Below, piece after piece: positions 9,229-17,488 of a DNA stretch of 31,304 nt (position 1 is its first letter; every line of letters starts with the position of its first letter). The position numbers were made by a program, and so were the translations under genes. The stretch spans positions 1 to 31,304 of the forward strand of contig JARROD010000170.1 of NCBI GenBank assembly GCA_037384225.1, in the 5' to 3' direction. The stretch comes from JARROD01 sp037384225 (GTDB lineage Bacteria; Pseudomonadota; Gammaproteobacteria; Pseudomonadales; Cellvibrionaceae). Under the pieces are notes generated by a model that ran no database searches, was not told the DNA's origin, and saw only the letters and a list, made by a program, of their open reading frames with translations.

Positions 9229-9935
9229 ATGGCGTTTATCCGGGGCTACGCTGAGAGTCGCTTGCAGCCTGCGGCGGTGGAGCAGACCATGGCGCTGCTC
9301 GAAAGCTATATCAATTATAAAAAAAGCGCGTTTGCGTTGAGCCAAGAGCGAAGCAGACTTCCGAATATTATATTGCGACACTGAAAGATTCCTTCAAGAA
9401 GCTCGGCCAGTTGCGGCGACAGTGGTTGACTCCGGATGCCGTGGACGCTTTTTTTGGGCTCGAGGAAGCCTATTCGGATTTTTCCCTGTCAAAAGCGGAG
9501 ATTATACTGTCGCCCGCGCTGTCCGACGCTGAAAAACATCAACGGATCGAACAATTGCGACGGGAATTGCCGGCGCAGTTACGCGAGTCCATCGATGGTC
9601 GCGAAACTTTTTACGAGCGGAGCGAAGCTGTGAACAAAATCCTGGCGTCGTCAAAAAGCCTGGAAGAAAAAAGAGGTGAGCTCTACCAATATTACGATGT
9701 TGAGGTGGCCGACCGGATTATTACCGATCTTGAACGGGAACAGAGCCTCAAACAGCGACTGGCCGATTATGAGCGGGAAATGGATGAAATTTGCGCCAGT
9801 GGCAGGGAGAAGAAGGAATTGGAATATCAGATTAACGCCTTGACGCAACGGTATTTCCCCTCGCGTCAAGAGCGCGTTATTGCCGAAACCTATGCAACCG
9901 GGCGTCGACGCTCAGCGGGTTTATGTCAGTACTAG
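9229..9935 (+). pseudogene. Lipase-specific foldase (LifO/LipB-type) remnant
   Basis: The two open segments read as the C-terminal helical part of a lipase chaperone. Segment 1 (to about 9360) has AESRLQPAAVEQTMALLESY. Segment 2 (to 9935) has LRRQWLTPDAVDAFFGLEEA, then AEKHQRIEQLRRELPAQLRE and a long helical tail. Intact foldases are inner-membrane-anchored proteins of about 300-350 residues that fold a secreted lipase in the periplasm. Here the membrane anchor and first domain are gone, replaced by the family-B repeat. The two segments are also in different frames, with a frameshift at about 9355-9363, after which the shifted frame continues cleanly as EYYIATLKDSFKK. No partner lipase gene is present. 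Non-functional with high probability. Confidence 0.85.
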
Positions 9936-9989
9936 TGCCCTGCCCCGCCATTAAGGAACGGGCGTCTAATGGAGGGGCAGGGCGCTAGT
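9931..9989. terminator. Very strong hairpin between convergent genes
   Basis: ACTAG, GCCCTGCCCC and GCCATTA pair with TAATGG, GGGGCAGGGC and CTAGT, giving a stem of roughly 22 bp around a 13-nt loop (AGGAACGGGCGTC). It overlaps the lifO remnant's TAG stop and lies downstream of the convergent thioredoxin-like gene. There is no T-run on either side, so it could be a factor-assisted bidirectional terminator or a small palindromic repeat. Confidence 0.55.
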
Positions 9990-10051
9990 GGAAGGTAGCG
10001 CTAACAGAATGTACCCGCGGGGTTACCTCCAGATCGAAACCGGTGGGACAT

Positions 10052-10609
10052 TTAATCCTTCCACTTGATATTACAGCCAATACTGGGATGCTGAACTTCG
10101 CTGACCGCTTCGCCACTGAGGTAGGCGTCCAGCGCCTGGCGCAGGTCATGGCCGGTAACCGGAATCTGGTTTCCGGGCCGGGATTCGTCGAACTGGCCGC
10201 GGAAGATGCATTTGAGATCGGCATCGAACAAGAAAAAATCCGGTGTACAGGCGGCGTTGTAGCGCTTCGCTACCTGCTGTGTTTCGTCGTACAGATAGGG
10301 GAAGGGATAATGTTTACTTTTTGCCTGAAGAGCTATTTTTTCCGGGCTGTCTTCGGGAAAATTGACTGCGTCGTTAGAGCAGATAGCGGCCATGCCCAGC
10401 CCCTGCGGAAGGTAGTCTCTGGCAAAGGCGATAAGTCCCTCTTCCACATGTTTGACGTAGGGGCAGTGATTGCAGATAAACACGATCAGGGTAGCTCTGT
10501 TGCCCTGAATATCGGACAGCGAAATCTGCTTTTGCGTTAGCGGCTCCGGCAGAGTAAAGTCAGGAGCCGCAGTACCCAGCGGCATCATAGTCGATAGTGT
10601 CAGTGCCAT
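10052..10609 (-). CDS. Thioredoxin-fold AhpC/TSA-family protein
   Basis: Redoxin-domain protein of 185 residues. The N-terminal APDFTLPEPL is the usual start of the AhpC/TSA-TlpA domain. The active-site motif CNHCPYV has Cys46 and Cys49 in a CxxC arrangement. A TPDFFLFD segment supplies the cis-proline region, and GQFDESRPGN is typical of the 'thioredoxin family protein' group found next to redox genes in many Proteobacteria. No signal peptide is evident, so it should act in the cytoplasm. The start is well supported by AAGGAGA eight bases before the ATG. It is transcribed alone, convergent with the lifO remnant. The redox partner is unknown. Confidence 0.9.
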   Translation of the reverse strand: MALTLSTMMPLGTAAPDFTLPEPLTQKQISLSDIQGNRATLIVFICNHCPYVKHVEEGLIAFARDYLPQGLGMAAICSNDAVNFPEDSPEKIALQAKSKHYPFPYLYDETQQVAKRYNAACTPDFFLFDADLKCIFRGQFDESRPGNQIPVTGHDLRQALDAYLSGEAVSEVQHPSIGCNIKWKD

Positions 10610-10944
10610 AATAACTGTCTCCTTAATGAGGGTTAGTATAGTAGCATTATGTCATGACGCTGACCATAAAGTCGCAGTCTGTGATTGTTTGTATGCATAA
10701 GTTATTTTCGCGTATAAAAGTAATCAGCTGTGTACTAAAAAGTTATTGTCGGATTAAACAATAAAAAGTTAATAAACCTCAGTGCGTATAAATTTTTACG
10801 ATTCGAATCGCTTCGCTAGAAGCTTCTAATTTATAAAATTTATGCTGCATTGGGGTAAAAAACGTAATGAAAAAATATTTTCTGTTGCCGTCAATTCTGG
10901 ATCGTTGTATTTTTTGATTTTAATCTCGTTGAAGGACGTTTAGC
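10610..10944. promoter_or_regulatory. Divergent AT-rich intergenic region with a 12-bp palindrome
   Basis: A 335-bp AT-rich stretch between divergent genes that presumably holds promoters for both. At 10799-10810 lies the perfect palindrome CGATTCGAATCG, followed by GCTTCGCTAGAAGCTTC. This is a candidate operator for the DUF4259-like gene. No match to a known regulator consensus is claimed. Confidence 0.4.
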
Positions 10945-11343
10945 GTGGAAGCTTGTGCAATTGACATTTTTTCAGACGGCTATGCTAGGGGGGCATTGCA
11001 GGATGCGGCGAATATGGGGTACTTTGAATTTGTCAATGTGACTATCTTAAATTCCGAAGTTGAATATATAGACGTCGATGAAGGCGCACGGATACTGGTA
11101 GCGGGAGCCCTTGCGGACGCGGTTTTGAATGGTACGGTTTATACCGGAGGGGAGGATTTCAATCGGATTGTCGCCAATTTACCGGGTCGGGATGTGTTGT
11201 CAATCACGACATTTGTGCGTGATGCTCTCAAAAAAGTTATCGCTGAGGGGTCGGCGTTAAATGAACTCCGGGGGCAAGACGCGATGGACTACACCGACTG
11301 GCTGTCCAATATCAAACTTATGATCGACAGGCTGCCTGAATAA
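10945..11343 (+). CDS. DUF4259-like small protein
   Basis: A 132-residue protein resembling the DUF4259 family: an N-terminal IDIFSDGYARGALQD (compare the family's W/G-x-FxxDxAxD start), a central DEGARILVAGALADAVLNG helix, a Leu-rich VRDALKKVIAEGSALNEL segment, and a closing WLSNIKLMIDRL. The family has no established biochemical role. The GTG start is chosen because GAAGGAC lies seven bases upstream; no ATG precedes it in frame. The usual Gly-Trp-Gly near the N-terminus is not recognisable here, so the assignment is tentative at that end. Codon use resembles neighbouring genes. Confidence 0.7.
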   Translation: MEACAIDIFSDGYARGALQDAANMGYFEFVNVTILNSEVEYIDVDEGARILVAGALADAVLNGTVYTGGEDFNRIVANLPGRDVLSITTFVRDALKKVIAEGSALNELRGQDAMDYTDWLSNIKLMIDRLPE

Positions 11344-11626
11344 AAAAGAAGCATAAAGATTCTCAGAACTCTATATCCATTCAACGAGAAGAGTTATTTT
11401 GTGCACGGTCCTTACAGCCAGTAATTCAAACCGGTTATTTTATTTGTGTTTTCATCGGGTCAGGATGTTGGCGTAAAATACACTTTATAATTTCATGTGT
11501 CGAACAGCGATTGTGTACATTGTGACAACATGGCGCCGTCACCCAGTAGCCGTGGGTTGATCAACCCTGGGGGCTGACAATGCCGTTGCCGGTAGTGTTA
11601 ATTATTTAGTCGGTAGTGTTGATTAT
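11344..11626. other. Intergenic region with palindrome and 21-bp tandem repeat
   Basis: No gene seen between the convergent DUF4259-like and GH3 genes. At 11554-11567 there is a perfect 14-bp palindrome, GGGTTGATCAACCC. At 11590-11631 a 21-bp unit starting CGGTAGTGTT is duplicated in tandem with three mismatches; the second copy contains the GH3 stop codon (read on the minus strand), so the 3' end of that gene has been partly duplicated. Confidence 0.7.
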
Positions 11627-14161
11627 TTAACGGCGGCAGCGGATGTCGGCTCCCCCGGCGCCTCTGGGAACGAATTCCAGTCGGCTAAAACTGAGCGCCA
11701 GGCTAGCGTCGGACATGATCACCAGCGGTGAATTCACCTGAGTAAAATTCGTACCGGCGTTGGCGAAGCACTGGAGGTCGATTGAGAGCTGCGACCATTT
11801 GCCGATGGGCAAACGCTGTAACTGATTGTGAATGGAAACGGCCCCTGAGCAGGGGTAGATACAATCCATGCGCGCGGTAACCGCCGCTGCCGGTAATTGA
11901 TCTAGACGCAGTTGCAGTTGCAGGGCGGTATCGTGTGCCAGCATTCCACTGAAATCCAGGGGCTCGCTGCTTTGCCAGAAGATCTGCCCGGGCTTAATAC
12001 CCCGCCATACTATCTTGAGGGTGCTGTCGCCGGGCATTGTCGTCGAATCCCGGGCAATTTCAGTGATGGTGACATTGGTCGAACCCTGAGTCGTCACCAC
12101 CGGATTGGCTGCGGATAGATTGTCGACGGGCACGTTCCAGTTGTTGCTGTCGCCAAGGAACAGCTTCCAGGGGGGCTGGGTATGCTGTTCGAAAAGCTTG
12201 ACGATTTTATCGCCGCCAAATGTTGTTACCACCGGTGGCGGTATCTCTGGCAAATTGTCCGCCAGTGTATCCTTGTCGCCATAGGACAATCCAAAACCGT
12301 AGGGAAACAGTGGCGAATAGTCTTTATCGCCGAGGTTGAGTCGAGCCTGGGATGGATATCGTGGCCAGCTGAAACTCAGCTTTCCGACGAAATCGTAATT
12401 TATGTCACCGGCGGTATTTTTAAAAATCACATCGGCGATGCCGGCGCCTTCAGTGCCGGGTAACCAGGCGACGACGAAGGCATCGGAGGCGTTGAGTTCC
12501 TTGTTAACCAGCAGCGGGCGCCCGGATAAAAAGATGGATACCACGGCAATTCCCTGTGCCTTCAGGCGTTGCAGCATTTTCTGGTTATTTCTGTTGACAT
12601 GCTGGTAAATGATATGTGGGCGGTCGCCGGCGCTTTCGGCGTAGGGTCCTTCACCGTAAATGGCGACAGCGACATCCGGCCGTTGGGTGAAACTGCCGTC
12701 CGGGCTTAACATCGCCTGGCCCCCCGCCGTTTCAACGACCTGGCGAATACCTTCGTAAATAGAGGTTGCTCCGGGAAAGTCGCTGTTGTTGTTACCGGTC
12801 CCCTGCCATGTCAGGCTCCAGCCTCCGCTCTGAGCGGCGATATTGTCGGCTCCTTGCCCCACTACCAGAACATTCTGCCGGCGCGACAATGGCAGAAGCC
12901 CGCCCTTATTTTTTAGCAAAACCAGGGATTCTCTCACCGCCCGGCGGGCTAATTGCCTGTGTCTGTCGGCGCCGAGCGCTGTCGCTGCTGGCAGATCGAC
13001 GGTGTCTTCAAACAGGCCCGCTCGCATCTTCACCCGCAGTATTCGGGTAACGGCATCGTCGATGCGGGATTCGGGGATCTCGCCGGTACGGACTTGAGCA
13101 ATGGTGTTATGGAGCAGGGATTTCCAGTCGTCCGGGGCCATCAGCATATCGAGGCCGGCGTTGATGGCCCGTGGACAACTACTGTTGGTACAGCCGGGCA
13201 GTTTTCCGTGGCCGTTCCAATCGCCGACCAGGATACCGTCGAACCCCAATTGCTGTTTCAATATTTCGGTCAGGAGGTAGTGGTTGCTGTGAATTTCTGC
13301 ACCATTCCAACTGTTGAAGGAGGCCATGACGGTCTGCACTCCAGCTTTCAACGCGGCGTAATACCCAGGTGCGTGGAGTTTCTGCAATTGGGTTTCCGAG
13401 GCTCGGGTGTCGCCGCCGTCATGGCCCTGATAAGTTCCGCCGTCGGCAATAAAGTGCTTGGCTGTAGCAATCACGTTATGCTGTTTCTGCAGACCTGTCA
13501 CGATGCGGCCGGCGTAGGCTTGTACACGCTGCGGGTCTTCGGAATAGGATTCATAAGTGCGGCCCCAGCGATCGTCCCGTGCCACTGCCACACTGGGGGC
13601 TAACACCCAGTTGATTCCCGTTGCCGCCACTTCCGCCGCGGTGGCCAGACCGATCTGTTCGAGTAGCTCAGGGTTGTTGGTGGCGCCGAGACCGATATTG
13701 TGTGGAAACAGTGTTGCCCCCATGGCGTTATTGTGACCGTGCACGGCATCGGTGGCCCATAACAAGGGAATGGGGGTATATCCCGGGGAGTTGTCCATTG
13801 ATGCCCGGCGGTAGGCCGCCGCCAGTTGCGTCCAGTCGCTCACGCTGGCGTTTTTGTCGCCACCGGGAAATGAGCCTCCGCCGCTGACGACGGCGCCAAG
13901 GCGGTATTGTTTTATTTCTTCCGGTGTCATTGAGTGAATTTCTGCAACTAGCATCTGTGCAACCTTTTGTTCCAGTGTCAGTTGCGACACCGTGACTGCA
14001 ATGGATTGCTCTATTTGTGGGTCGCGCGGGTAGGCGTGGATGGCGTCGGCCCAGGAGGTGGGTGGATGTCGCAACGGGCAGTCGCTAATCAGGGTGAAAA
14101 AGATTCCGAAAATGAAATAAAGAAAACAGTAGCGTAAAAGCGTTTGCATGTTAATCGGCAT
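11627..14161 (-). CDS. GH3 exo-1,3/1,4-beta-glucan glucohydrolase
   Basis: Glycoside hydrolase family 3 enzyme of 844 residues that removes glucose from non-reducing ends of beta-glucans or cello-oligosaccharides with retention. After a hydrophobic export segment (about 5-26) comes the TIM-barrel domain with LLWATDAVHGHNN, APSVAVARDDRWGRTYESYS and the KHF motif. The nucleophile is predicted to be Asp314 in ILVGDWNG. The second alpha/beta sandwich domain carries RESLVLLKNKGGLLPL and ends around LFPYGFGLSY near residue 620. About 200 extra C-terminal residues form a beta-rich, carbohydrate-binding-like domain, as in marine ExoP-type enzymes. The gene lies 18 bp after a small membrane-protein gene on the same strand and may be cotranscribed. 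Starts at 14161 and 14149 are both possible; neither has a good ribosome site. Confidence 0.94.
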   Translation of the reverse strand: MPINMQTLLRYCFLYFIFGIFFTLISDCPLRHPPTSWADAIHAYPRDPQIEQSIAVTVSQLTLEQKVAQMLVAEIHSMTPEEIKQYRLGAVVSGGGSFPGGDKNASVSDWTQLAAAYRRASMDNSPGYTPIPLLWATDAVHGHNNAMGATLFPHNIGLGATNNPELLEQIGLATAAEVAATGINWVLAPSVAVARDDRWGRTYESYSEDPQRVQAYAGRIVTGLQKQHNVIATAKHFIADGGTYQGHDGGDTRASETQLQKLHAPGYYAALKAGVQTVMASFNSWNGAEIHSNHYLLTEILKQQLGFDGILVGDWNGHGKLPGCTNSSCPRAINAGLDMLMAPDDWKSLLHNTIAQVRTGEIPESRIDDAVTRILRVKMRAGLFEDTVDLPAATALGADRHRQLARRAVRESLVLLKNKGGLLPLSRRQNVLVVGQGADNIAAQSGGWSLTWQGTGNNNSDFPGATSIYEGIRQVVETAGGQAMLSPDGSFTQRPDVAVAIYGEGPYAESAGDRPHIIYQHVNRNNQKMLQRLKAQGIAVVSIFLSGRPLLVNKELNASDAFVVAWLPGTEGAGIADVIFKNTAGDINYDFVGKLSFSWPRYPSQARLNLGDKDYSPLFPYGFGLSYGDKDTLADNLPEIPPPVVTTFGGDKIVKLFEQHTQPPWKLFLGDSNNWNVPVDNLSAANPVVTTQGSTNVTITEIARDSTTMPGDSTLKIVWRGIKPGQIFWQSSEPLDFSGMLAHDTALQLQLRLDQLPAAAVTARMDCIYPCSGAVSIHNQLQRLPIGKWSQLSIDLQCFANAGTNFTQVNSPLVIMSDASLALSFSRLEFVPRGAGGADIRCRR

Positions 14162-14179
14162 TCAACAGACATCATTTAG

Positions 14180-14563
14180 TTATAAACGTCCTTGATGATA
14201 AACCGTGATAGGATAAGTCTGCATTGACAACGTGAGCGGAACTGAGAACGCGATGCCACAGGCTGCGAACTTGATGTAACCGACATTGTCGCCACAGCGA
14301 TATCCGGTGAAAACCCAGCACAATCCCGTGATACTCAATACCACAATTATCGCTCCCAAATAATGAGGGGTCAGATAGCCGTTGGCGATGATAAAACCGA
14401 GCCAATAAAACGTGTTGATGCCAACAGTCAGTATTGCGCCGAAAAGTCGGCGCTGAGCACGGCTGTAAAATCGGTCTGATAGCGCCAGCTTTGTGAGAGG
14501 CAGCTTTTTAATACGGGCTGTGATTTCTCTTTCTGTGATCATAAAAGGTAGTTTGGAGTACAT
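14180..14563 (-). CDS. Small three-TM membrane protein, unknown function
   Basis: A 127-residue protein with a basic cytosolic N-terminus (TEREITARIKKLPLTKLAL) and three hydrophobic helices at about 40-60, 67-88 and 94-114. I do not recognise a family. The start is supported by AAGGAAG eight bases before the ATG. Its stop is 18 bp from the GH3 start, suggesting one transcript. A role linked to glucan use is only inferred from position. Confidence 0.7.
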   Translation of the reverse strand: MYSKLPFMITEREITARIKKLPLTKLALSDRFYSRAQRRLFGAILTVGINTFYWLGFIIANGYLTPHYLGAIIVVLSITGLCWVFTGYRCGDNVGYIKFAACGIAFSVPLTLSMQTYPITVYHQGRL

Positions 14564-15620
14564 GGTTTTGCTTCCTTTATAGCTTGCGCTGCTTCCCGTC
14601 AGCTTTTTTTACCAACAAGATCCCCGCCCATTCAGCGTTGAAAAGGCTCTTTTGTTGGGTGTGTTTCAGATTTACGTTGGGGTTGAAGAGCGTGAAATCG
14701 CTCTGTGCACGTTCCTTAAATACCCTCTGTGCCGGAAGAGTGTCTGTCTATCTGCTCATTGCCGGCATTAATATTTACGATAAAAAATACCAAAGTTTTA
14801 TTGGTATAGATATAAGTTTAACTGTACAAATTCTGTTGTACCGGCCGAATTTATATGTATTTATTTAGGGGGGGTTAAAAAATATTCTGGTTTTCCGCCG
14901 TTTAAAATACAATTTTTATTTGGTTGTATTTTCGATGCTGGATTTTGTTACTTTAAACCTGTGGGTATTTACAGCAGGCTTAAGTTTTTTCTGTGACTAC
15001 ACTTTCGGTTTGAGACTTAAATCTGACTCGTTATAACTGAAATATGTATTTCTCTGTTTCTATGCTGTTAGAAAGATATAAATTATTCACAGTTTAGCGT
15101 CGATTGTTCCTGTGTCAGTCTGGAGGCAGGTTTTAAGTAGGGATCTCTACAGACAGCTTGCCCGATTTTCCTATCAATAGGAGTAATTGATGCAGTGTCG
15201 CCCGAAGAGTAGCGTCAAAAACTAAAAAATCGGTTTTCAATCAATACTGATGAGGGGAATTTATCCGCTTGCGTATTAATAAGGTGTACGGTTGAGAGTT
15301 TTTCATTCTAGCTTCCGGTGGAGCTGTAGTTTGAGTTACTAGTATTTATGTAACGCTGGTATCCATGTAAAGCCGGCAAGAGTGAGAAATAATGTTGGAG
15401 CACAGTAACGGGGAGTGATTTGGTGATTTTCGGGTATTTTTCTGCGGAGTTTTTCGATATGAATCACTTTTTTATTGAAGCGTTTTTTACTCAAAAAGGT
15501 GCCTCTGCAGATATGTAGGTGGTGATTGGGTTTGCTCTGAAGGAATCCTCCATTTACACCCTGGGCTCGTCACCCATAATCACTTAAGGTTTTTGGCGAT
15601 CACTTTGTTATACCCAGAGC

Positions 15621-15662
15621 AATAAAGTAGGTGTAATAAAGTGGATGTAATAAACCAGCTGT
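15621..15662 (+). repeat. Three 14-bp imperfect tandem repeats
   Basis: Units AATAAAGTAGGTGT, AATAAAGTGGATGT and AATAAACCAGCTGT follow one another without gaps about 175-215 bp before the LuxR-type gene. Similar but shorter ATGT-ended units continue to about 15687. The regular spacing makes a binding-site array conceivable. Confidence 0.6.
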
Positions 15663-15758
15663 ATCTACGGATGTAATTGAAATATGTAGTTGCAGGTGAA
15701 GTAAGGTAATTAAGAGTGCTCCGCGGGTGTAAGTGTGTTTTAAACACCTCAACGATTT

Positions 15759-15796
15759 AGCGCCGATCGACTCCTCCGGCGTCGGCGCTCTTTTTT
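15759..15796 (+). terminator. Intrinsic terminator or attenuator before the LuxR-type gene
   Basis: AGCGCCGA and TCGGCGCT form a perfect 8-bp GC-rich stem with a 15-nt loop, followed directly by C and six T residues. It ends 39 bp before the LuxR-type start on the same strand, with no gene upstream on that strand. It therefore ends either an unannotated small RNA or an attenuated leader. Confidence 0.8.
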
Positions 15797-15835
15797 AGTA
15801 ATCAGGTACTTTTAAACAATATGTAGGGTGGTTTG

Positions 15836-16729
15836 ATGACAGATTCACGTTCAGGTTCTGCACAACAAGTGAGTTCCGCACAAAATATCAGGCCCGCTGA
15901 AGATGTTGTAAATAGCACGGGCACCTCTTTAAACACGGTTGAGACAATCGATGACGATAACTACACACTGCCGGATATCAGAATTTATTCTGAACTGGCA
16001 GTAGTTAAAACAGTGGAAGAACTTAAAAGGCGATTGCTTAAAGTTGTCAATCAGCTTGGCTTTTCCGATTTTTTCTTTACCGTATTGAACAAACGAAAAA
16101 CGGGGATTTTGACCACTTTCCCAACGGAAATATACCGCAAGTATTTGACCGGTGATTTAAGTAAGTCCGACTTGATCATGCAGCACGCCGGCAAGAGCGA
16201 TTCTCCGGTGTACCTTTCCACCGTAGCGGCCTATGTCTCCAGTTCACCGTTGCAAAACGAAGTGTTTGTGCAAAATAAAAAACTGCGCGAAGGGTTAAGA
16301 AGCTTTGGATTTCACGATACCTATAACATTCCTCAAAACTCGCCACTGGACGGTAAGCACGCCATTTTTATCGTCGCTGACAAGGGTGCGTCTCAGGAAC
16401 GTTTCCGCCATAAAGTCGAACGCTGCAAGTCGCTGTTGTACCTGGTAAGCGAGGCGATTTCTATGATTGGAACGGCGTCGTTTCCGAATTTCTTTTTTGG
16501 CAACGGTACCGGTGAAAAGGTAGCGCTTAACCAAAAACCCATGCGCCTGTTAAATACACTGGCAAAAGAGAATGTGACCTTGAAACAGGCAGCGGTGAAG
16601 TTGTGTATCAGCCTCGATACGGCGAATAAACATATAGCGGCGGCGAAAACTGCCCTGGGGGCCAATACCCAGGCATCGGCCATATTCCGTGCTGTTCAGG
16701 AAGGGCTGATTCAGATAGACGACGAGTAA
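15836..16729 (+). CDS. LuxR-type transcription regulator (solo), divergent
   Basis: A protein of 297 residues with an N-terminal autoinducer-binding-like domain (about 55-205, QLGFSDFFFTVLN to EAISMIG) and a C-terminal LuxR-type helix-turn-helix (about 235-295, LLNTLAKENVTLKQAAVKLC then SLDTANKHIAAAKTALGA). Compared with TraR/LuxR, the Tyr61- and Asp70-equivalent positions survive (IYRKYL, KSDLIMQHA). The Trp57 and Trp85 positions appear to be Ile and Tyr, and Pro71 is Leu, so acyl-homoserine lactone binding is doubtful. The usual RExE start of the HTH is also absent. No LuxI gene is present. The ATG at 15836 follows AGGGTGG at 15825; a TTG three bases upstream is less likely. It is paralogous to the regulator at 30120-30962. 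Confidence 0.88.
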   Translation: MTDSRSGSAQQVSSAQNIRPAEDVVNSTGTSLNTVETIDDDNYTLPDIRIYSELAVVKTVEELKRRLLKVVNQLGFSDFFFTVLNKRKTGILTTFPTEIYRKYLTGDLSKSDLIMQHAGKSDSPVYLSTVAAYVSSSPLQNEVFVQNKKLREGLRSFGFHDTYNIPQNSPLDGKHAIFIVADKGASQERFRHKVERCKSLLYLVSEAISMIGTASFPNFFFGNGTGEKVALNQKPMRLLNTLAKENVTLKQAAVKLCISLDTANKHIAAAKTALGANTQASAIFRAVQEGLIQIDDE

Positions 16730-16915
16730 AAATGGGTTGACTCCCGTCAGCTCAAAATGAGGGTAGGGTCGCAGGGTGATTGATTGTTGATCAATTTCAA
16801 CAAGTATGGTCCGCAGGTGATGCTTGGGATTCAAGGTGAAGAGCTGACAAGAGAAAGAGATGATAAATAAAATAGAATAATAAAATATAAAGCTAAATAT
16901 TAATAAATCACATTA

Positions 16916-17125
16916 TATACCCAAAGCGTTTGAGATTTAGGTGCACAGAGCACGCCCCTTTTTGTCCCTGGCCGCGTTGCTCCGTCCAGCGCTCCAGGCA
17001 TTTGCGGCGCTAGCGCCCTCACATGGGGCCTGCCATGCAGCGTCGTCGCGCGCCCTACTATTAAAAGAGGGGGGAACAAAAATTGACGCACTCTGCACAC
17101 CTAAATCTCAAACGCTTTGGGTATA
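16916..17125 (+). mobile_element. MITE family A, complete 210-bp copy
   Basis: Perfect 28-bp terminal inverted repeats start TATACCCAAAGCGTTTGAGA at the left, with the matching complement ending CTTTGGGTATA at the right. The outermost TATA could contain a TA target duplication. The interior is GC-rich and non-coding and includes GCGCTAGCGCC and the subterminal AAAAATTGACGCACTCTG shared by the other copies. No transposase for it is visible in the window. Confidence 0.9.
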
Positions 17126-17127
17126 GT

Positions 17128-17220
17128 TTGCTGTGCTCAAGGGGGGTAACATCCCCTTAGGGTGTGCGCGGGCTCTCCGCGCTTGACGTATAGTCTCACG
17201 ATGGGGCTACCCCGCAGCAA
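17128..17220 (+). ncRNA. Possible branched structured RNA
   Basis: Directly beside the MITE, four helices can be drawn without conflict. A closing stem TTGCTG (17128-17133) pairs with CAGCAA (17215-17220). Inside it are AAGGGG/CCCCTT (17139-17158), GCGCGG/CCGCGC (17166-17182) and GGGG/CCCC (17203-17213). A multibranch fold like this is unusual for random DNA, but no known RNA family or promoter was recognised. The strand is a guess; covariance data would be needed. Confidence 0.3.
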
Positions 17221-17392
17221 CTCAATGGGGGCTTTTGTAAGAACCCTTCTTGTTATTCGACTATTCAGCCACGAGCTCGGTGCTTTGTGACTGAATCTTC
17301 CACAAATGTTTACGTGACAAAGCTCACAATAGTAGTGGAACCAATTGTCTATTCGTCTAAAAAGCTACGGCAAAGTGTTACTGTTACATTGA

Positions 17393-17471
17393 TCACTAAT
17401 TAATAGTGACATAAAATTTCCACTCCACTCCACTCCACTCCACTGCAAAGGCTGAAATTGTATTCAATTTC
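17393..17471. promoter_or_regulatory. Leader of the J-domain gene: two dyads and CACTC repeats
   Basis: TCACTA-ATTAA-TAGTGA (17393-17409) is a perfect inverted repeat of operator type. It is followed by four CACTC pentamers plus CACT (17421-17444). GAAATTG-TATT-CAATTTC (17454-17471) then forms a 7-bp hairpin 18 bp before the GTG at 17489. Together they look like a regulated leader, although the pentamers could be slippage. Confidence 0.5.
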
Positions 17472-17488
17472 GTAACGTCAAATTAACA

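Larger units (their letters stand above)
14564..15835. other. Long AT-rich non-coding region upstream of luxR-type gene
   Basis: About 1.27 kb without a convincing gene on either strand. The one longer open frame (14584-14868) has no ribosome site and atypical composition. The region is T-rich and A-rich, and holds the promoter of the small membrane-protein gene, a 14-bp tandem repeat (15621-15662), a dyad GTGTTTTAAACAC (15735-15747) and an intrinsic terminator (15759-15796). It may encode a small RNA or a long regulated leader for the downstream regulator. Confidence 0.55.

Noticed and set aside
12953..13603. 216-codon plus-strand open frame
   Set aside because: Antisense shadow of the GH3 gene, whose catalytic motifs lie on the other strand.
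14584..14868. 94-codon open frame in the AT-rich region
   Set aside because: No Shine-Dalgarno, mixed hydrophobic/basic composition without family features, and no neighbouring signals; not supported as a gene.
15735..15747. GTGTTTTAAACAC considered as a lux box
   Set aside because: It is a 13-bp dyad and does not match the 20-bp lux-box pattern; kept only as an unassigned dyad in the leader.
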